From Gemmatimonadota bacterium (GTDB lineage Bacteria; Gemmatimonadota; Gemmatimonadetes; Gemmatimonadales; Gemmatimonadaceae), in NCBI GenBank assembly GCA_021324775.1, contig JAJPIM010000006.1:124001-188000 (forward strand): a DNA stretch of 64,000 nucleotides, in the 5' to 3' direction. Position 1 is the stretch's first letter. Each line of letters begins with the position of its first letter. Below, in pieces: positions 53,137-61,588 of this stretch. Made by a program: the position numbers and the translations under genes. The notes below the pieces were generated by a model, which saw only the letters and a list, made by a program, of their open reading frames with translations, was not told the origin of the DNA and ran no database searches.

Positions 53137-54377
53137 TCGATGCGCACCTTGTTGACGTTGTCCCAGGCCGACATATCGGAGATGATGACGTGGTCTCCGG
53201 CCGAAAGGCCCTGCCGGATCTCGATCGTAGTGACGGACGCGCGCCCGAACGTCACCGGTACTCGCGACGCAGTGTTGCTTTTGGGATCCAGCTTGAACAC
53301 GCCGACAGTCAGGTTGTTCTGCGCGAACGCGGGCCTGCCGACGTACAACACGTTCTCGAGCCGTTCGACCTCGATCGTGCCGTCGACGCTGAGGTCCGCT
53401 CGCGCGCCCGCAGGCAGCGTACCGGGCAGCGATACCTCCACTTCGACGGTGCCGTTCTGCGCCGCCGGCGCGATCCGCACGACCCGGCCGGGGACGACGC
53501 CATTGCGCGTATCGACCGACACGACCTCTCCCACCGTGACGTCGACGACCTGCGTCTCTGGCACGTTGAGGAGCGCCTTGAGCTTCCCAGGTTGGGCGAC
53601 CTTGGCGAGGATCTGGCCCGGCACCACCCATTGGCCGAGGTCGAGCGATGATTCCTGCAGAACCCCGCTGTCGCCGGCGACCACGCGCATCGACGCGACT
53701 CGGTCCTCCTGGAACTGGGCGATTGCCTGCAGCCGCTGGATCTGCTGCTGCTGCAACACGAGCTGCCGGCTGACGGACTCGGTCAGCAGATGCAGATGGT
53801 CGCGCTCAGTGGACAGGCGCGAATCGAGCTCCCGCAACCTGTCGTGCGCCTTCGCCAGCTCCATCCCGCCCGCGAATCCCTTCTTGTCGAGCGCATCCAT
53901 CATGGCGGCATTGCGGGCCGCTTCAGCCGAATCCGACAGCACCGTCGCGAGCTGCGACGACTCGGTCAGACGCTGGGTCTCAAGTGCGGTCTGCGTCGTC
54001 ACGAGTGCGGCCTTGGCTTCGGCGAGTTGTTGCTGGGCGGTGAGTGCTTGGTACTGCACGTCCGGGTTAGACAACTCGACCAGGACAGTGGTTGGACTGA
54101 CGTGCGCGCCGGGCAGGACATCGCGCCGCTCGACCCGGCCCGCCGTCACGGCGGACACAAAGCGAACGTGCTCCGGTTCGAGCTTGCCCGGGGCCCGTAC
54201 CTGGCGAAGCATCGTTCCGCGGCGGACGGTGTCGATCCACAGGGTACCGCGCTCGACTGATGGGGCGCGGGATTCCAGACGGCTGACCGAAACGGTCACC
54301 GAGATGACGGCCACCACCGCGAGGGCGATGATGAGGTAGCGGCGCCGGCGTTTCGGCGGAGTGCGGACGATATCCAC
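53133..54377 (-). CDS. MacA-like periplasmic adaptor (membrane fusion protein)
   Basis: 414 residues from GTG 54377; CTTAAGGTGA precedes it. One N-terminal TM anchor (about residues 14-32, YLIIALAVVAVISVTVSV). The adaptor plan is visible: RAPGKLEPEHVRFVSAVTAGRV (lipoyl half 1), a long coiled coil rich in Gln/Ala/Leu (about 110-240, e.g. LVLQQQQIQRLQAIAQFQ), lipoyl half 2 (GDSGVLQESSLDLGQWVVPGQILAKV), and beta-barrel/MP domains (VETQVVDVTVGEVVSV-like segment, GVVPGRVVRIAPAAQNGTVEVEV). First gene of a six-gene operon; three of five junctions overlap by 4-11 bases. Confidence 0.93.
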   Translation of the reverse strand: MDIVRTPPKRRRRYLIIALAVVAVISVTVSVSRLESRAPSVERGTLWIDTVRRGTMLRQVRAPGKLEPEHVRFVSAVTAGRVERRDVLPGAHVSPTTVLVELSNPDVQYQALTAQQQLAEAKAALVTTQTALETQRLTESSQLATVLSDSAEAARNAAMMDALDKKGFAGGMELAKAHDRLRELDSRLSTERDHLHLLTESVSRQLVLQQQQIQRLQAIAQFQEDRVASMRVVAGDSGVLQESSLDLGQWVVPGQILAKVAQPGKLKALLNVPETQVVDVTVGEVVSVDTRNGVVPGRVVRIAPAAQNGTVEVEVSLPGTLPAGARADLSVDGTIEVERLENVLYVGRPAFAQNNLTVGVFKLDPKSNTASRVPVTFGRASVTTIEIRQGLSAGDHVIISDMSAWDNVNKVRIE

Positions 54378-54392
54378 GGTGACTTCACCTTA

Positions 54393-54408
54393 AGGAAGTA
54401 CCGTGCCG
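54393..54408 (-). promoter_or_regulatory. Candidate sigma-54 (-24/-12) element of the efflux operon
   Basis: On the minus strand CGGCACGGTACTTCCT compared with TGGCACG-N4-TTGCA: GGCACG is exact, the spacing is exact, TT is exact, but the -13 G is C. Predicted start would be at about 54382, only five bases before the GTG, so either the transcript is almost leaderless or the match is fortuitous. The operon encodes an NtrC-type activator, which makes the site plausible. Confidence 0.4.
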
Positions 54409-54457
54409 AACGCAAAGACTGGCTTATCTGCTGTAGTCCCAGCGATTTAGAATCATC

Positions 54458-54511
54458 CAGGCTGACTCGGGATTCTCCAGCCTGATCCGCGCTTGGGACC
54501 GTCAATCCCAA
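54458..54511. promoter_or_regulatory. Two inverted repeats, candidate activator-binding sites of the efflux operon
   Basis: IR 1: CAGGCTG (54458-54464) and CAGCCTG (54478-54484), 13-base spacer. IR 2: TTGGGA (54493-54498) and TCCCAA (54506-54511), seven-base spacer. Their centres (54471 and 54502) are 31 bases apart, close to three helical turns, and lie about 89 and 120 bases upstream of the start predicted from the sigma-54-like site, the usual distance for NtrC-type enhancers. Confidence 0.45.
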
Positions 54512-54692
54512 AAACGAACACCAACCTCTGCGCGTCCCCACGGCTCGGACACCCGCAAAATTGACGCTGGGCGGTGCTGGGCAGCATCCAGCCGCGGTTG
54601 GCTCCTGCGCCTCTTCCACCCGCCAGCGGCCAAACACGAATCGCTAACTTTCCTGCCCAAACTCTGCCTAAACATTGCCAGGAGTCATTGCC

Positions 54693-55121
54693 ATGCCGAC
54701 GCGCCGAGCAAGCGCTGTGTGGGAAGGGGGACTGCGATCCGGTAAGGGAAACGTCAAGACTGAGACGGGCACGCTCGACGCCGCGTACTCGTTCGGGTCT
54801 CGTTTCGAGAGTGGGAAAGGAACGAACCCCGAGGAGCTCCTGGCAGCCGCGGAAGCCGCGTGTTTCGCCATGGCGCTGAGCGTCGGCCTCGAAGGCGCGG
54901 GTACACCGCCGGCGCGCATCGACGCATCGGCGGCATGCACGATCGACAAAGTGCCCGAAGGCTTCAGGATTACGACGATGAAGCTGACCGTCCGCGCGAC
55001 CGTCCCCGGTGCGACAGCGGAGTCGTTTCAGAAGATCGCCCAGGCGACCAAGGACGGTTGTCCCGTGTCGAGCGCGTTGAAGGGAAACGTGAAGATCGAT
55101 TTGGACGCGACGCTGACCTAG
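54693..55121 (+). CDS. OsmC/Ohr-family peroxide-resistance protein
   Basis: 142 residues from ATG 54693; AGGAG stands eight bases upstream. OsmC fold: ASAVWEGGLRSGKG (OsmC-type N-terminal strands), NPEELLAAAEAACFAMALSVGLE with the first catalytic Cys, and EDG-type second region ATKDGCPVSSALKGNVKI with the second Cys. The Arg that activates the peroxidatic Cys is likely in the first third. Reduces organic peroxides with thiols; the OsmC rather than Ohr group is favoured by SGKGTNPEELLA. Divergent from the efflux operon, whose regulatory sites lie between the two. Confidence 0.92.
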   Translation: MPTRRASAVWEGGLRSGKGNVKTETGTLDAAYSFGSRFESGKGTNPEELLAAAEAACFAMALSVGLEGAGTPPARIDASAACTIDKVPEGFRITTMKLTVRATVPGATAESFQKIAQATKDGCPVSSALKGNVKIDLDATLT

Positions 55122-55169
55122 CTCGCGCGCGGAGTTCCCGAGAGGGAGAAACGACAGACGGAAAAAATC

Positions 55170-55199
55170 AGGCCGGCCACGCTGATATGTGGCCGGCCT
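55170..55199 (-). terminator. Rho-independent terminator of the PadR gene
   Basis: Stem AGGCCGGCCAC (55170-55180) and GTGGCCGGCCT (55189-55199), 11 pairs, eight-base loop. On the minus strand it is followed by GATTTTTTCC, a proper T-run, so it terminates the leftward PadR transcript; on the + strand the OsmC side lacks a T-run but the hairpin could still act. Confidence 0.85.
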
Positions 55200-55250
55200 T
55201 GCGTCATCGGCCGAATCGTGATGGCGCGTGCCGCTGGCCGAGTGCCGACG

Positions 55251-55877
55251 CTAGCTGCCGGTCTTCTCCCCTGCCTTCTCGATATCCACCACGGCGCGGT
55301 CGAGGGCTTCCTTGATCCGCTTGAGCTGCTCGGGATCCTTGAGGCGCGTCGCCGTTGCGTACGTCGCGCGCGCCACGTTCTTGAATGCCTGGTGCACCTC
55401 GAGCATCGGCGGCCCGAAGAAGCTCGTCGCGAACTCCGAGATCCGGTCGAAGATCTCGTCGACGGAGCTCTTGTTCTGCTCGAGATAGGCGCGGCCTTCC
55501 GCGGTGATCTCGTACACTTTCTTCCCGGCCTCGTCGGTCGTGCCACGGGCATACCCCATTTCTTCCAGCATGGTCAGCGTGGGATACACCGCGCCAGGGC
55601 TGGGTGAATAGGTCCCGCCGAGCCGCTCCTCGAGCGCCTTGATGATCTCGTATCCGTGACGGGGTTTTTCGCTCAGCAGATGCAGGATCACATACTTGAG
55701 ATCGCCCTGCTCGAACATTCGTCCGCCCCGGCCCCAATGCCGGCCCCCTCGGCCTGTGCCGGGTCCCCGTCCCCACGATCCGCCTTCACCCCACCCGCTG
55801 CCCCACGCCCACGAACCCCCGCGAACCCCCCGGGCACCGCGCGGGCCGCACCCGCCGCCCCAATCGCCACCGAACAT
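55251..55877 (-). CDS. PadR-family transcriptional regulator with Gly/Arg/Trp-rich N-terminal extension
   Basis: 208 residues from ATG 55877, with CGGAG nine bases upstream. Residues about 1-53 are almost only Gly, Arg, Trp and Ser (MFGGDWGGGCGPRGARG and onward to RGGR), then the winged helix starts: MFEQGDLKYVILHLLSEKP, HGYEIIKALEERLGGTYSPSPG, AVYPTLTMLEEMGYARG, KKVYEITAEGRAYLE. A helical C-terminal dimerisation part follows (SVDEIFDRISEFATSFF and beyond). PadR-type regulators with such Gly-rich N-termini are known (often annotated near ABC or membrane genes). Four GATATATC palindromes lie 30-85 bases upstream, so autoregulation is probable. Confidence 0.93.
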   Translation of the reverse strand: MFGGDWGGGCGPRGARGVRGGSWAWGSGWGEGGSWGRGPGTGRGGRHWGRGGRMFEQGDLKYVILHLLSEKPRHGYEIIKALEERLGGTYSPSPGAVYPTLTMLEEMGYARGTTDEAGKKVYEITAEGRAYLEQNKSSVDEIFDRISEFATSFFGPPMLEVHQAFKNVARATYATATRLKDPEQLKRIKEALDRAVVDIEKAGEKTGS

Positions 55878-55907
55878 AAGAGCCACTCCGTTGAAGTAAT
55901 TACGTGC

Positions 55908-55961
55908 GATATATCTTGATGATATATCTCCGATATATCTTAGCACGTTCGACGATATATC
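55908..55961. promoter_or_regulatory. Four GATATATC palindromes, candidate PadR operator
   Basis: Exact copies at 55908-55915, 55921-55928, 55932-55939 and 55954-55961. Start-to-start distances 13, 11 and 22 bases; the last two are one and two helical turns. In DNA of over 60 per cent GC this AT-only-cored palindrome is very unlikely by chance. It lies just upstream of the PadR gene and may also cover the promoter of rightward genes. Confidence 0.75.
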
Positions 55962-56376
55962 GCAATAGGGAGTTAGCTGCCCGGTGAAGGGGCTGGCTGC
56001 ACGACCTCGGGTGGGCTTGATGCGGCCATGGCCGAGATCCGCACCGTCGATCCGGCCGCGGCGCAACGGCACATCGACGCCGCCGCGGCGTACCCGACCC
56101 ATTTCGCAACCGAGATGCCCGGGTACGCAACGGCCGGATCTGGTAGGGACCTACGAGTTCAAGATCTACGACTGGGCCAGTCACAGATTCCTTCGTGCCC
56201 GGGAGGACATGTCCGGCGCAACACGACGGCGACCCAGGACGCGTGGACACGTAGCATCGCCTCGTTTCATAAGTACCTTCCTAAGCAGGAGTGGACGCAC
56301 AGAGCAGGGGCCGGGCCGGCCGCAACGCGCCGGCATCGGGTTGCCTCAGTATCGGTTCACGCGACGGAATTTCCGC
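55962..56376. other. 415-base region before the NfeD-like gene, no secure gene
   Basis: A + frame opening at 55984 (GTG) reads through to the NfeD-like gene, but its first 131 residues are Arg/Pro-rich with one non-random patch (DLVGTYEFKIYDWASHRFL). It could be a decayed reading frame or a long leader. No repeat found. Confidence 0.45.
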
Positions 56377-56937
56377 ATGTCCATCGTGTTTCTCGCATCG
56401 TTCGTCATCGGGCTTCTGCTCGCCGTTCGCGCGATGCTGCACGGAATCGAGCGGCCCGCGAAGGTGGCTCGCATCCCACGGGCGGCGGCCGGCGCGCGGG
56501 TACCGGCGCCGCCTCGGTTCGTGATCAACCTCCCGACCACCGCCGGCTTTGCCACGGCGTTTGGGGCAACGGGATATCTGCTCGCCCGCTACACGACGCT
56601 ATCGCCGGTTCCTGACGTGCTGATCGCGGTGGTGGTTGGGGCGGCTGGGGCGGCTGGGGCGCTGACTCTCGTGGCGGCCTGGGCAATCCCCGCCGCGAAA
56701 GCCGAGATCGTCGATGAGCGCTATCTGCTCCAGGGTGCGCCGGCGCGGGTCCTTTCGATCGCCGGTGGCGGGTCGTCGGGGACGATCGAATACCAGAACG
56801 ACGGCGCGACGTTGACGGCGCGCGCGGCAGGCTTGGATGGAGTGCTGCTCGTAGCGGGCGCCGAAGTCGTCATCGAGCGCATCGAGGACGGCATCGCGTA
56901 CGTCGAGCCATGGGATCGGGTCGAGGCACGATTGTAG
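56377..56937 (+). CDS. NfeD-like membrane protein
   Basis: 186 residues from ATG 56377. TM helices at about residues 2-18 and in the middle third (FATAFGATGYLLARYTTL, VLIAVVVGAAGAAGALTLVAAWAI, both shortened here), then a C-terminal OB-fold domain: EIVDERYLLQGAPARVLSIAGGGSSGTIEYQND, where G-x-V-A/V-x-x-x/GxxGxI is the NfeD pattern, and GAEVVIERIEDGIAYVEPW at the end. NfeD proteins act with stomatin-like or ClpP-type proteins in membrane quality control; none is adjacent. Possibly under PadR control (inference). Confidence 0.8.
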   Translation: MSIVFLASFVIGLLLAVRAMLHGIERPAKVARIPRAAAGARVPAPPRFVINLPTTAGFATAFGATGYLLARYTTLSPVPDVLIAVVVGAAGAAGALTLVAAWAIPAAKAEIVDERYLLQGAPARVLSIAGGGSSGTIEYQNDGATLTARAAGLDGVLLVAGAEVVIERIEDGIAYVEPWDRVEARL

Positions 56938-57029
56938 CGGTCGATAAAGACCGTGTGCTGAGCGCACACGGCGAGAGGAGCGAGTCGGGAGCACGCTGAA
57001 CCACCGGGGCGCCGGGAGGTAACGGGCAG

Positions 57030-57305
57030 ATGTCCGACATCGTGATCTTCGCTCTGGTCCTTGGAGGAATGTTCGTGCTGCGCATCATCGCTGCCACGGT
57101 CCTCTTTTACTACATCCTCCCGAAGGGTGACCGGTGTCCGAATTGCGACGCGGCGACGGCCCGCGTGCAAGCCGGCGTGATCGGCCGCCTCCTTCCCCAT
57201 CTGCGCAACAGTTGGTGCCTGCGCTGCGGCTGGGAGGGATTCCTCAGAGAGGGCGCGTTAACCCCCGAGCCGCATCCGATCGAGCTGACGAAGGCCGGCG
57301 GATAG
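57030..57305 (+). CDS. Small TM protein with zinc-ribbon
   Basis: 91 residues from ATG 57030; GGGAGG is about 10 bases upstream. One TM helix (about 4-30, VIFALVLGGMFVLRIIAATV), then CPNC (36-39) and CLRCGWEG (63-66), CxxC-x23-CxxC, a zinc-ribbon that should face the cytoplasm if the N-terminus is out. No named family recognised. Possibly co-transcribed with the NfeD-like gene, 92 bases upstream. Confidence 0.85.
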   Translation: MSDIVIFALVLGGMFVLRIIAATVLFYYILPKGDRCPNCDAATARVQAGVIGRLLPHLRNSWCLRCGWEGFLREGALTPEPHPIELTKAGG

Positions 57306-57328
57306 CGATTGGCGCCAATCGCCAATTA

Positions 57329-58237
57329 CTACCCGCCATTCTCCCCTTGCTTGGCCCGTGACCGACGGCGGGCCAAAGCGTGAGCGGCGAGTCTGCGGAC
57401 TGTGGCGTCCGAGTCCGATGCAGCTTCGGTCAGGGCCGCGAGCGCCGTTCGCGATGTGTCGGATGACTCGCTGAGCACGTAGGCGGCCTCCTCGCGGACG
57501 CCCACTGCGGGATCACGCAGGGCGCGAACTGCCAGCGGGACGAGTACGCCCAGCTCGACGGGCGCACGGCCCAACGCGTCGATCGCGACCCCCCGCACGT
57601 TCTCGTCGTCGTCAGCGGTGGCCCGCACCAGAGCGGTGATGACGGCGCTGTCTCGGCTTGCACCGCCATCGTCGAGAGCGGCGATGGCGGCAACGCGGAG
57701 CGGTGACTCGAGCGCGGCGGCCGCGCGGATGAGTGCGGGCACGGCGGAACGCGCTGCCGGCCCCACAGCCCCGAGTGCGTGTGCGGCTTGCACCCGAGAC
57801 TCGAGCCGGGGCGACTGCGTCAAGACTGTGACTATCGCGGGTACGATGTCCGGTGACTCGGTGGCCATGCCGGCGACGGCAGCCGTGGCTTCCGCGCGAA
57901 CGCCCGCGTCAGAATCGTCGAGTAAATGAACTTCGGCCTGGGCGATTCGCGGTTGGAGCGAGCGCGCCACGGGCCAGAGATAGTCGAGCGCAGCTGCTGC
58001 GGTCATACGAATTTTGGCCGATGTGTCGGAACTCAACACAAGCCACGCTGCAGCCGAGCGCCCATCGTACCGGCTGTCGTTGTTGATCCTGCCGAGCGAC
58101 AAAACGACGCAGAGGGTGATGGTCAGGATGATGACAACCATCGCCGCCTCAGCCCGTACGCCGTCGTGGCGACCCCCTGCCGCGCGGACCAGCGTTGCGC
58201 GCATGACCTGTGTGATGCGCGCGGCTGCCGTCGCCAT
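57329..58237 (-). CDS. HEAT-repeat membrane protein
   Basis: 302 residues from ATG 58237 (frame open to 58339; start uncertain). One TM helix (about 34-52, VVIILTITLCVVLSLGRI), then about 240 residues of Ala/Asp/Arg-rich helix pairs: SDAGVRAEATAAVAGMA, PRLESRVQAAHALGAVG, SPLRVAAIAALDDGG, DENVRGVAIDALGRAP, PAVGVREEAAYVLSESS, SDATVRRLAAHALARR. These are HEAT/PBS-lyase-type repeats with the typical D-x-x-V-R at turns. A membrane-anchored protein-interaction scaffold is likely. Function unknown. Confidence 0.87.
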   Translation of the reverse strand: MATAAARITQVMRATLVRAAGGRHDGVRAEAAMVVIILTITLCVVLSLGRINNDSRYDGRSAAAWLVLSSDTSAKIRMTAAAALDYLWPVARSLQPRIAQAEVHLLDDSDAGVRAEATAAVAGMATESPDIVPAIVTVLTQSPRLESRVQAAHALGAVGPAARSAVPALIRAAAALESPLRVAAIAALDDGGASRDSAVITALVRATADDDENVRGVAIDALGRAPVELGVLVPLAVRALRDPAVGVREEAAYVLSESSDTSRTALAALTEAASDSDATVRRLAAHALARRRSRAKQGENGG

Positions 58238-58361
58238 GGCACTACGGAACGGAGCACGGGCATGCCGCGAGGTGGAGCGGGGCACGGTGTGCCCCGGCCC
58301 ACTTCGGTGACCGGACAAGCGGCCTGATCGCGGGGCCATCGCCCGCGACCGTGAGCGGGCG

Positions 58362-60848
58362 CTACACGCCGAGGCTCAGCCGGAACTGAATCATGAACGG
58401 ACGGCCGACGGATTCGCCGCTGAAGAAGGCGCCCTTCAGCAGGTACGTGTGGTCGAACAGGTTGGTGACGTAGATCTCCGGACGGATGTAAGTCGTGCTG
58501 GCGTAGACCGTGTAGCCCAGGCTCAGGTTCTGGATGTAGCTGGGAGGAACCTTGAAGGCGCGGTTGAAGCAGAAGAGACTAGTGCAGTAGCTCTTGTTCC
58601 CGGGCTGGAACGTGCCGTTGGCGACACTCCCCGTGTCATTGGGGACGTTGGCATCAGGTGTGAAGCCGTTCGTGAGGCCCGTGCCGAAGATGCCGGTCGC
58701 GCTGATGTAGAACCCATGCAAGCTGTACATCACGTTCGCGACGGCCGAGCCGCGCTGGTCGTGGTCGAGGTCGAACGCCTCGTTCGGCGTCTGGATCGGG
58801 AAGAATCCACCGGTGATCGGCCCTTCGCCATACGCATGGTTGAGGGCAAGGTTGAGATAGCCGGATACAGGCCCCACGGGCTTGAACTCAACGACGCCTT
58901 CGAGGCCGGTGATCCACACGTGATGGATGTTGACGTCGGTCGTGATAGCCGACCCGGGGATCGTATTGTCGTCGATCCCGGGCGTGCTCTCTTTGTGGTA
59001 GCCTGAGAATTTGGTCACGATCCCGTACGGGAACCGGTGGATGTACCCGGCCTCGTAAAAGGCGTCGCGCTCCGGGAGGGTCGGCGAAGTGATGACGTTC
59101 TGGTCGGCCTGCTGCGTGATCGACCGCAGGTCCTCGATGTTGGTTGGCATGAAGAGGCGGCCGAAGTACAGATAGAACGTGTTCGACGGCGTCGGGAAGA
59201 AATTGAGCCGGATGCGCGGGCTCACCTGCGTTTGATTCGACGCAGAGGGCTCCACGTGGCTGTCGAAGCGTAGGCCGGTGCGAAGCTCGAACCATTCGGC
59301 TGGCCGGATCGACGTCTCCGCGTACGTACCCCAATCGTACCCGTCGAGCCCGGACACTGACGCGATCGGCGGCTGCGCGCCGGTCGGGTCGGTGAGCTGG
59401 AAGTTTTCTTGGCCGAAGGTGTGCGAATATGTCGTGCCGATCTTACCGTCCATGAGCCCCGTCACGATCGGAAAGGAGAAATCGGCCTTGACGCCACCAA
59501 TGTCGAAGTTCCGGTCCTCGAACACGTCGCGCGGCGTCTTCGTCGGATCGTTCGCATCGACGAACGACGGTGCGTCCACCGAGCCTGGGCGGTAGTTCAG
59601 CGATCCCTGGCGGAAGTACGGCCCGATGAACAACTCGGGCGGCTGGCTGCGCTCGTCCGTGCCGAGCGAATCGCCGAACCGGTGGCGATAGGACAGGTTC
59701 ACGAACGCGTTGACGTCGGTCTGGTGGTCGTTGAGCGTCTGCAACGTCGAATCGTACGGCACGTCGAAGTGCGTCGTCGAGTAGTTCCCGTCCAATGAGA
59801 TGAGATCGTGCGGGCCGGCCGAGTATTGCAGCTTGCCGAACCCGAAGAGATCCTGGCCGTGATTGTGATAGTTGATCGGATCGTTGTTGGTTCCGGCGAC
59901 GACCGGCTCGAGCCGCATGTCGGTGCCCTGGGCTTCGCCCGAGAAGAACATCCCCAGTTTGCCCTTGTTGGCGCTCAGCGTGAGCGACTGGCCCATCGCG
60001 TTGTAGGTCCCGTCGTACGTCGACTCCTCCATGTGGAATGGACCGGCTGGGACCTTGGTCTGGATGTTGATGACGGCGGAGATGCGGCCACCGTACTCGG
60101 CATCCCACCCTCCGGTCTGGAAGTCGATGGCCTGGACGACGTCCGGATCGAACAGCTCATTGAGCGAGCCCGAGATTCCGGGAGGCACCGGTACGCCATC
60201 GATGAAGTAGGTGTATTCCGCGTGCTGCCCTCGGATGTGCACTTCTCCCGTGGGCGCTCGCGCGGCACCGGCGATGGCTTGCTGGATGACTCCCGATGTC
60301 GTCGTGCTGGGCGCCGTTCGGGAATCGGCCTGATTGTACGTCTGATCGCCGCTCCTGGTATCGACTGACACCGGCGACTGCCCGGAGACCTGCACCGCTT
60401 CGAGGGCCGCCGCTGATGGCGTGAGTTGGAAATCGATCCGCGTCGTTCCGCTCGCGATGGTGAGCGGGTGCGTATTCGCCGCGTAGCCGATGAAATGCAC
60501 GCCGATCATGTAATCGCCGGCCGGCAGGTTGTGGATGATGAACCGGCCGAATTGATCGGTGGTCGTATTGGCAACGATGTTGGTGGCCCGCTGGACGGTC
60601 ACCTCGACACTCGGCAGCGGCCGGCCGTTCGAGCTGTCTGTCACCGTACCGACGACGTCGCCGGACGGTGGTGGATCGGACGGCCGCGATCTGCCGGCGG
60701 CGGGCGTGGATGCGGCACGCGGAGCCGCTGACGACGCGGCGTGGGCTGGAACGGCGAATACTCCGAAAGCGAACATCTGACAAACGGACAGCATCCACGC
60801 ACGCCGGGTACGGCATGACGCGCGGAGTCCGCGAAGCACAGTGAGCAC
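58362..60848 (-). CDS. TonB-dependent receptor with carboxypeptidase-like N-terminal domain
   Basis: 828 residues from GTG 60848, for which GAGGA seven bases upstream is the best start signal. Signal peptide ends AVPAHA. Residues about 60-140: CarboxypepD_reg-like beta-sandwich (GTVTDSSNGRPLPSVEVTV, DQFGRFIIHNLPAGDYMI). Plug about 160-290: VQVSGQSPVSVDTRSGDQTY, RGQHAEYTYFIDGVPVPPGI, FQTGGWDAEYGGRISAVINIQTK. A 22-strand-type barrel follows, ending FMIQFRLSLGV. Imports a large nutrient across the outer membrane with TonB-ExbBD; substrate unknown (no riboswitch or transporter adjacent). Confidence 0.95.
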   Translation of the reverse strand: MLTVLRGLRASCRTRRAWMLSVCQMFAFGVFAVPAHAASSAAPRAASTPAAGRSRPSDPPPSGDVVGTVTDSSNGRPLPSVEVTVQRATNIVANTTTDQFGRFIIHNLPAGDYMIGVHFIGYAANTHPLTIASGTTRIDFQLTPSAAALEAVQVSGQSPVSVDTRSGDQTYNQADSRTAPSTTTSGVIQQAIAGAARAPTGEVHIRGQHAEYTYFIDGVPVPPGISGSLNELFDPDVVQAIDFQTGGWDAEYGGRISAVINIQTKVPAGPFHMEESTYDGTYNAMGQSLTLSANKGKLGMFFSGEAQGTDMRLEPVVAGTNNDPINYHNHGQDLFGFGKLQYSAGPHDLISLDGNYSTTHFDVPYDSTLQTLNDHQTDVNAFVNLSYRHRFGDSLGTDERSQPPELFIGPYFRQGSLNYRPGSVDAPSFVDANDPTKTPRDVFEDRNFDIGGVKADFSFPIVTGLMDGKIGTTYSHTFGQENFQLTDPTGAQPPIASVSGLDGYDWGTYAETSIRPAEWFELRTGLRFDSHVEPSASNQTQVSPRIRLNFFPTPSNTFYLYFGRLFMPTNIEDLRSITQQADQNVITSPTLPERDAFYEAGYIHRFPYGIVTKFSGYHKESTPGIDDNTIPGSAITTDVNIHHVWITGLEGVVEFKPVGPVSGYLNLALNHAYGEGPITGGFFPIQTPNEAFDLDHDQRGSAVANVMYSLHGFYISATGIFGTGLTNGFTPDANVPNDTGSVANGTFQPGNKSYCTSLFCFNRAFKVPPSYIQNLSLGYTVYASTTYIRPEIYVTNLFDHTYLLKGAFFSGESVGRPFMIQFRLSLGV

Positions 60849-61092
60849 AGAGCGATCCTCGTCGGCAGGAGATGGCGAGGACGCCGCATATACGCCGTCC
60901 CCGGCCACGGCGCGGCGGGCCGCGGACGCGGGCGCCGGTTGTGGCGACTGCTGCGGAGGCCGGATCGCGGAACAACCGCTCGTGTGACGGGAACTGGCAG
61001 CGGCGGCCCGAATGAGGCCGCAGTCCAGACACCGATCAGCGAGTCGAGGCGCGCGCCATCGCGTCAGCGACGCGCGCGGTTACGCGGTCCGG

Positions 61093-61482
61093 CTAGACGA
61101 GGTCCGGTGGTCCGCGGGAATACGGAAGCGCCCCGAGTGCGGTGGGCGCGTAGCCGAGGATCTCGGCCACCGGCGGCCGGATAGCCGCGAGGGCAGCCGG
61201 TGCGGGGGTGACCGGGGGTGCCGGCTGGCCGAATGCAGTCGCGAGGTACTGGCAGAGCGCGCAGTCATCGGTATGGACTCGTGCGCACTCGGGCCGGCTA
61301 TGCGCCTCGATGTGCGAGGCCGCATTTGGACCGTTGCCCGCCGCCTCGAGCTGCGCATCGGCCAACGACGCGGCGGCCGGTCCGATGAGTTGGACCAGCG
61401 CGACAACCAGCGCCAGGAGCCGTAACTGCAGTTTGCGCAGCCGCACGAGTGGGATGGTAATGCAGTTTGAGCCAATTGCCAC
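61093..61482 (-). CDS. DUF2946-like small secreted protein
   Basis: 129 residues. Hydrophobic signal/anchor (LQLRLLALVVALVQLIGPAAA), then a short mature part with ECARVHTDDCALCQYLATAF, i.e. a His next to Cys-x-x-Cys, and a Pro/Ala-rich end. DUF2946 proteins have such a C/H motif and often stand next to copper or cobalamin TonB receptors. Family assignment is by pattern, moderately sure. Divergent from the His/Met-rich secreted gene and next to two TonB receptors. Confidence 0.6.
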   Translation of the reverse strand: MAIGSNCITIPLVRLRKLQLRLLALVVALVQLIGPAAASLADAQLEAAGNGPNAASHIEAHSRPECARVHTDDCALCQYLATAFGQPAPPVTPAPAALAAIRPPVAEILGYAPTALGALPYSRGPPDLV

Positions 61483-61588
61483 CCGCCATCATGCCGCGGG
61501 ATCGGTTACTGAGACTTTGACGCATGCCACGCCCATCAGGTTTCCAGGCGCTTGGCCTTTTTCGGAGCGTCCCCGTAGATTGGCCCTC

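Noticed and set aside
54665-54680. Second sigma-54-like match on the minus strand (TGGCAATGTTTAGGCA)
   Set aside because: Spacing of GG and GC is right, but the rest of both boxes is poor, it overlaps the ribosome-binding region of the OsmC gene, and the site at 54393 fits better.
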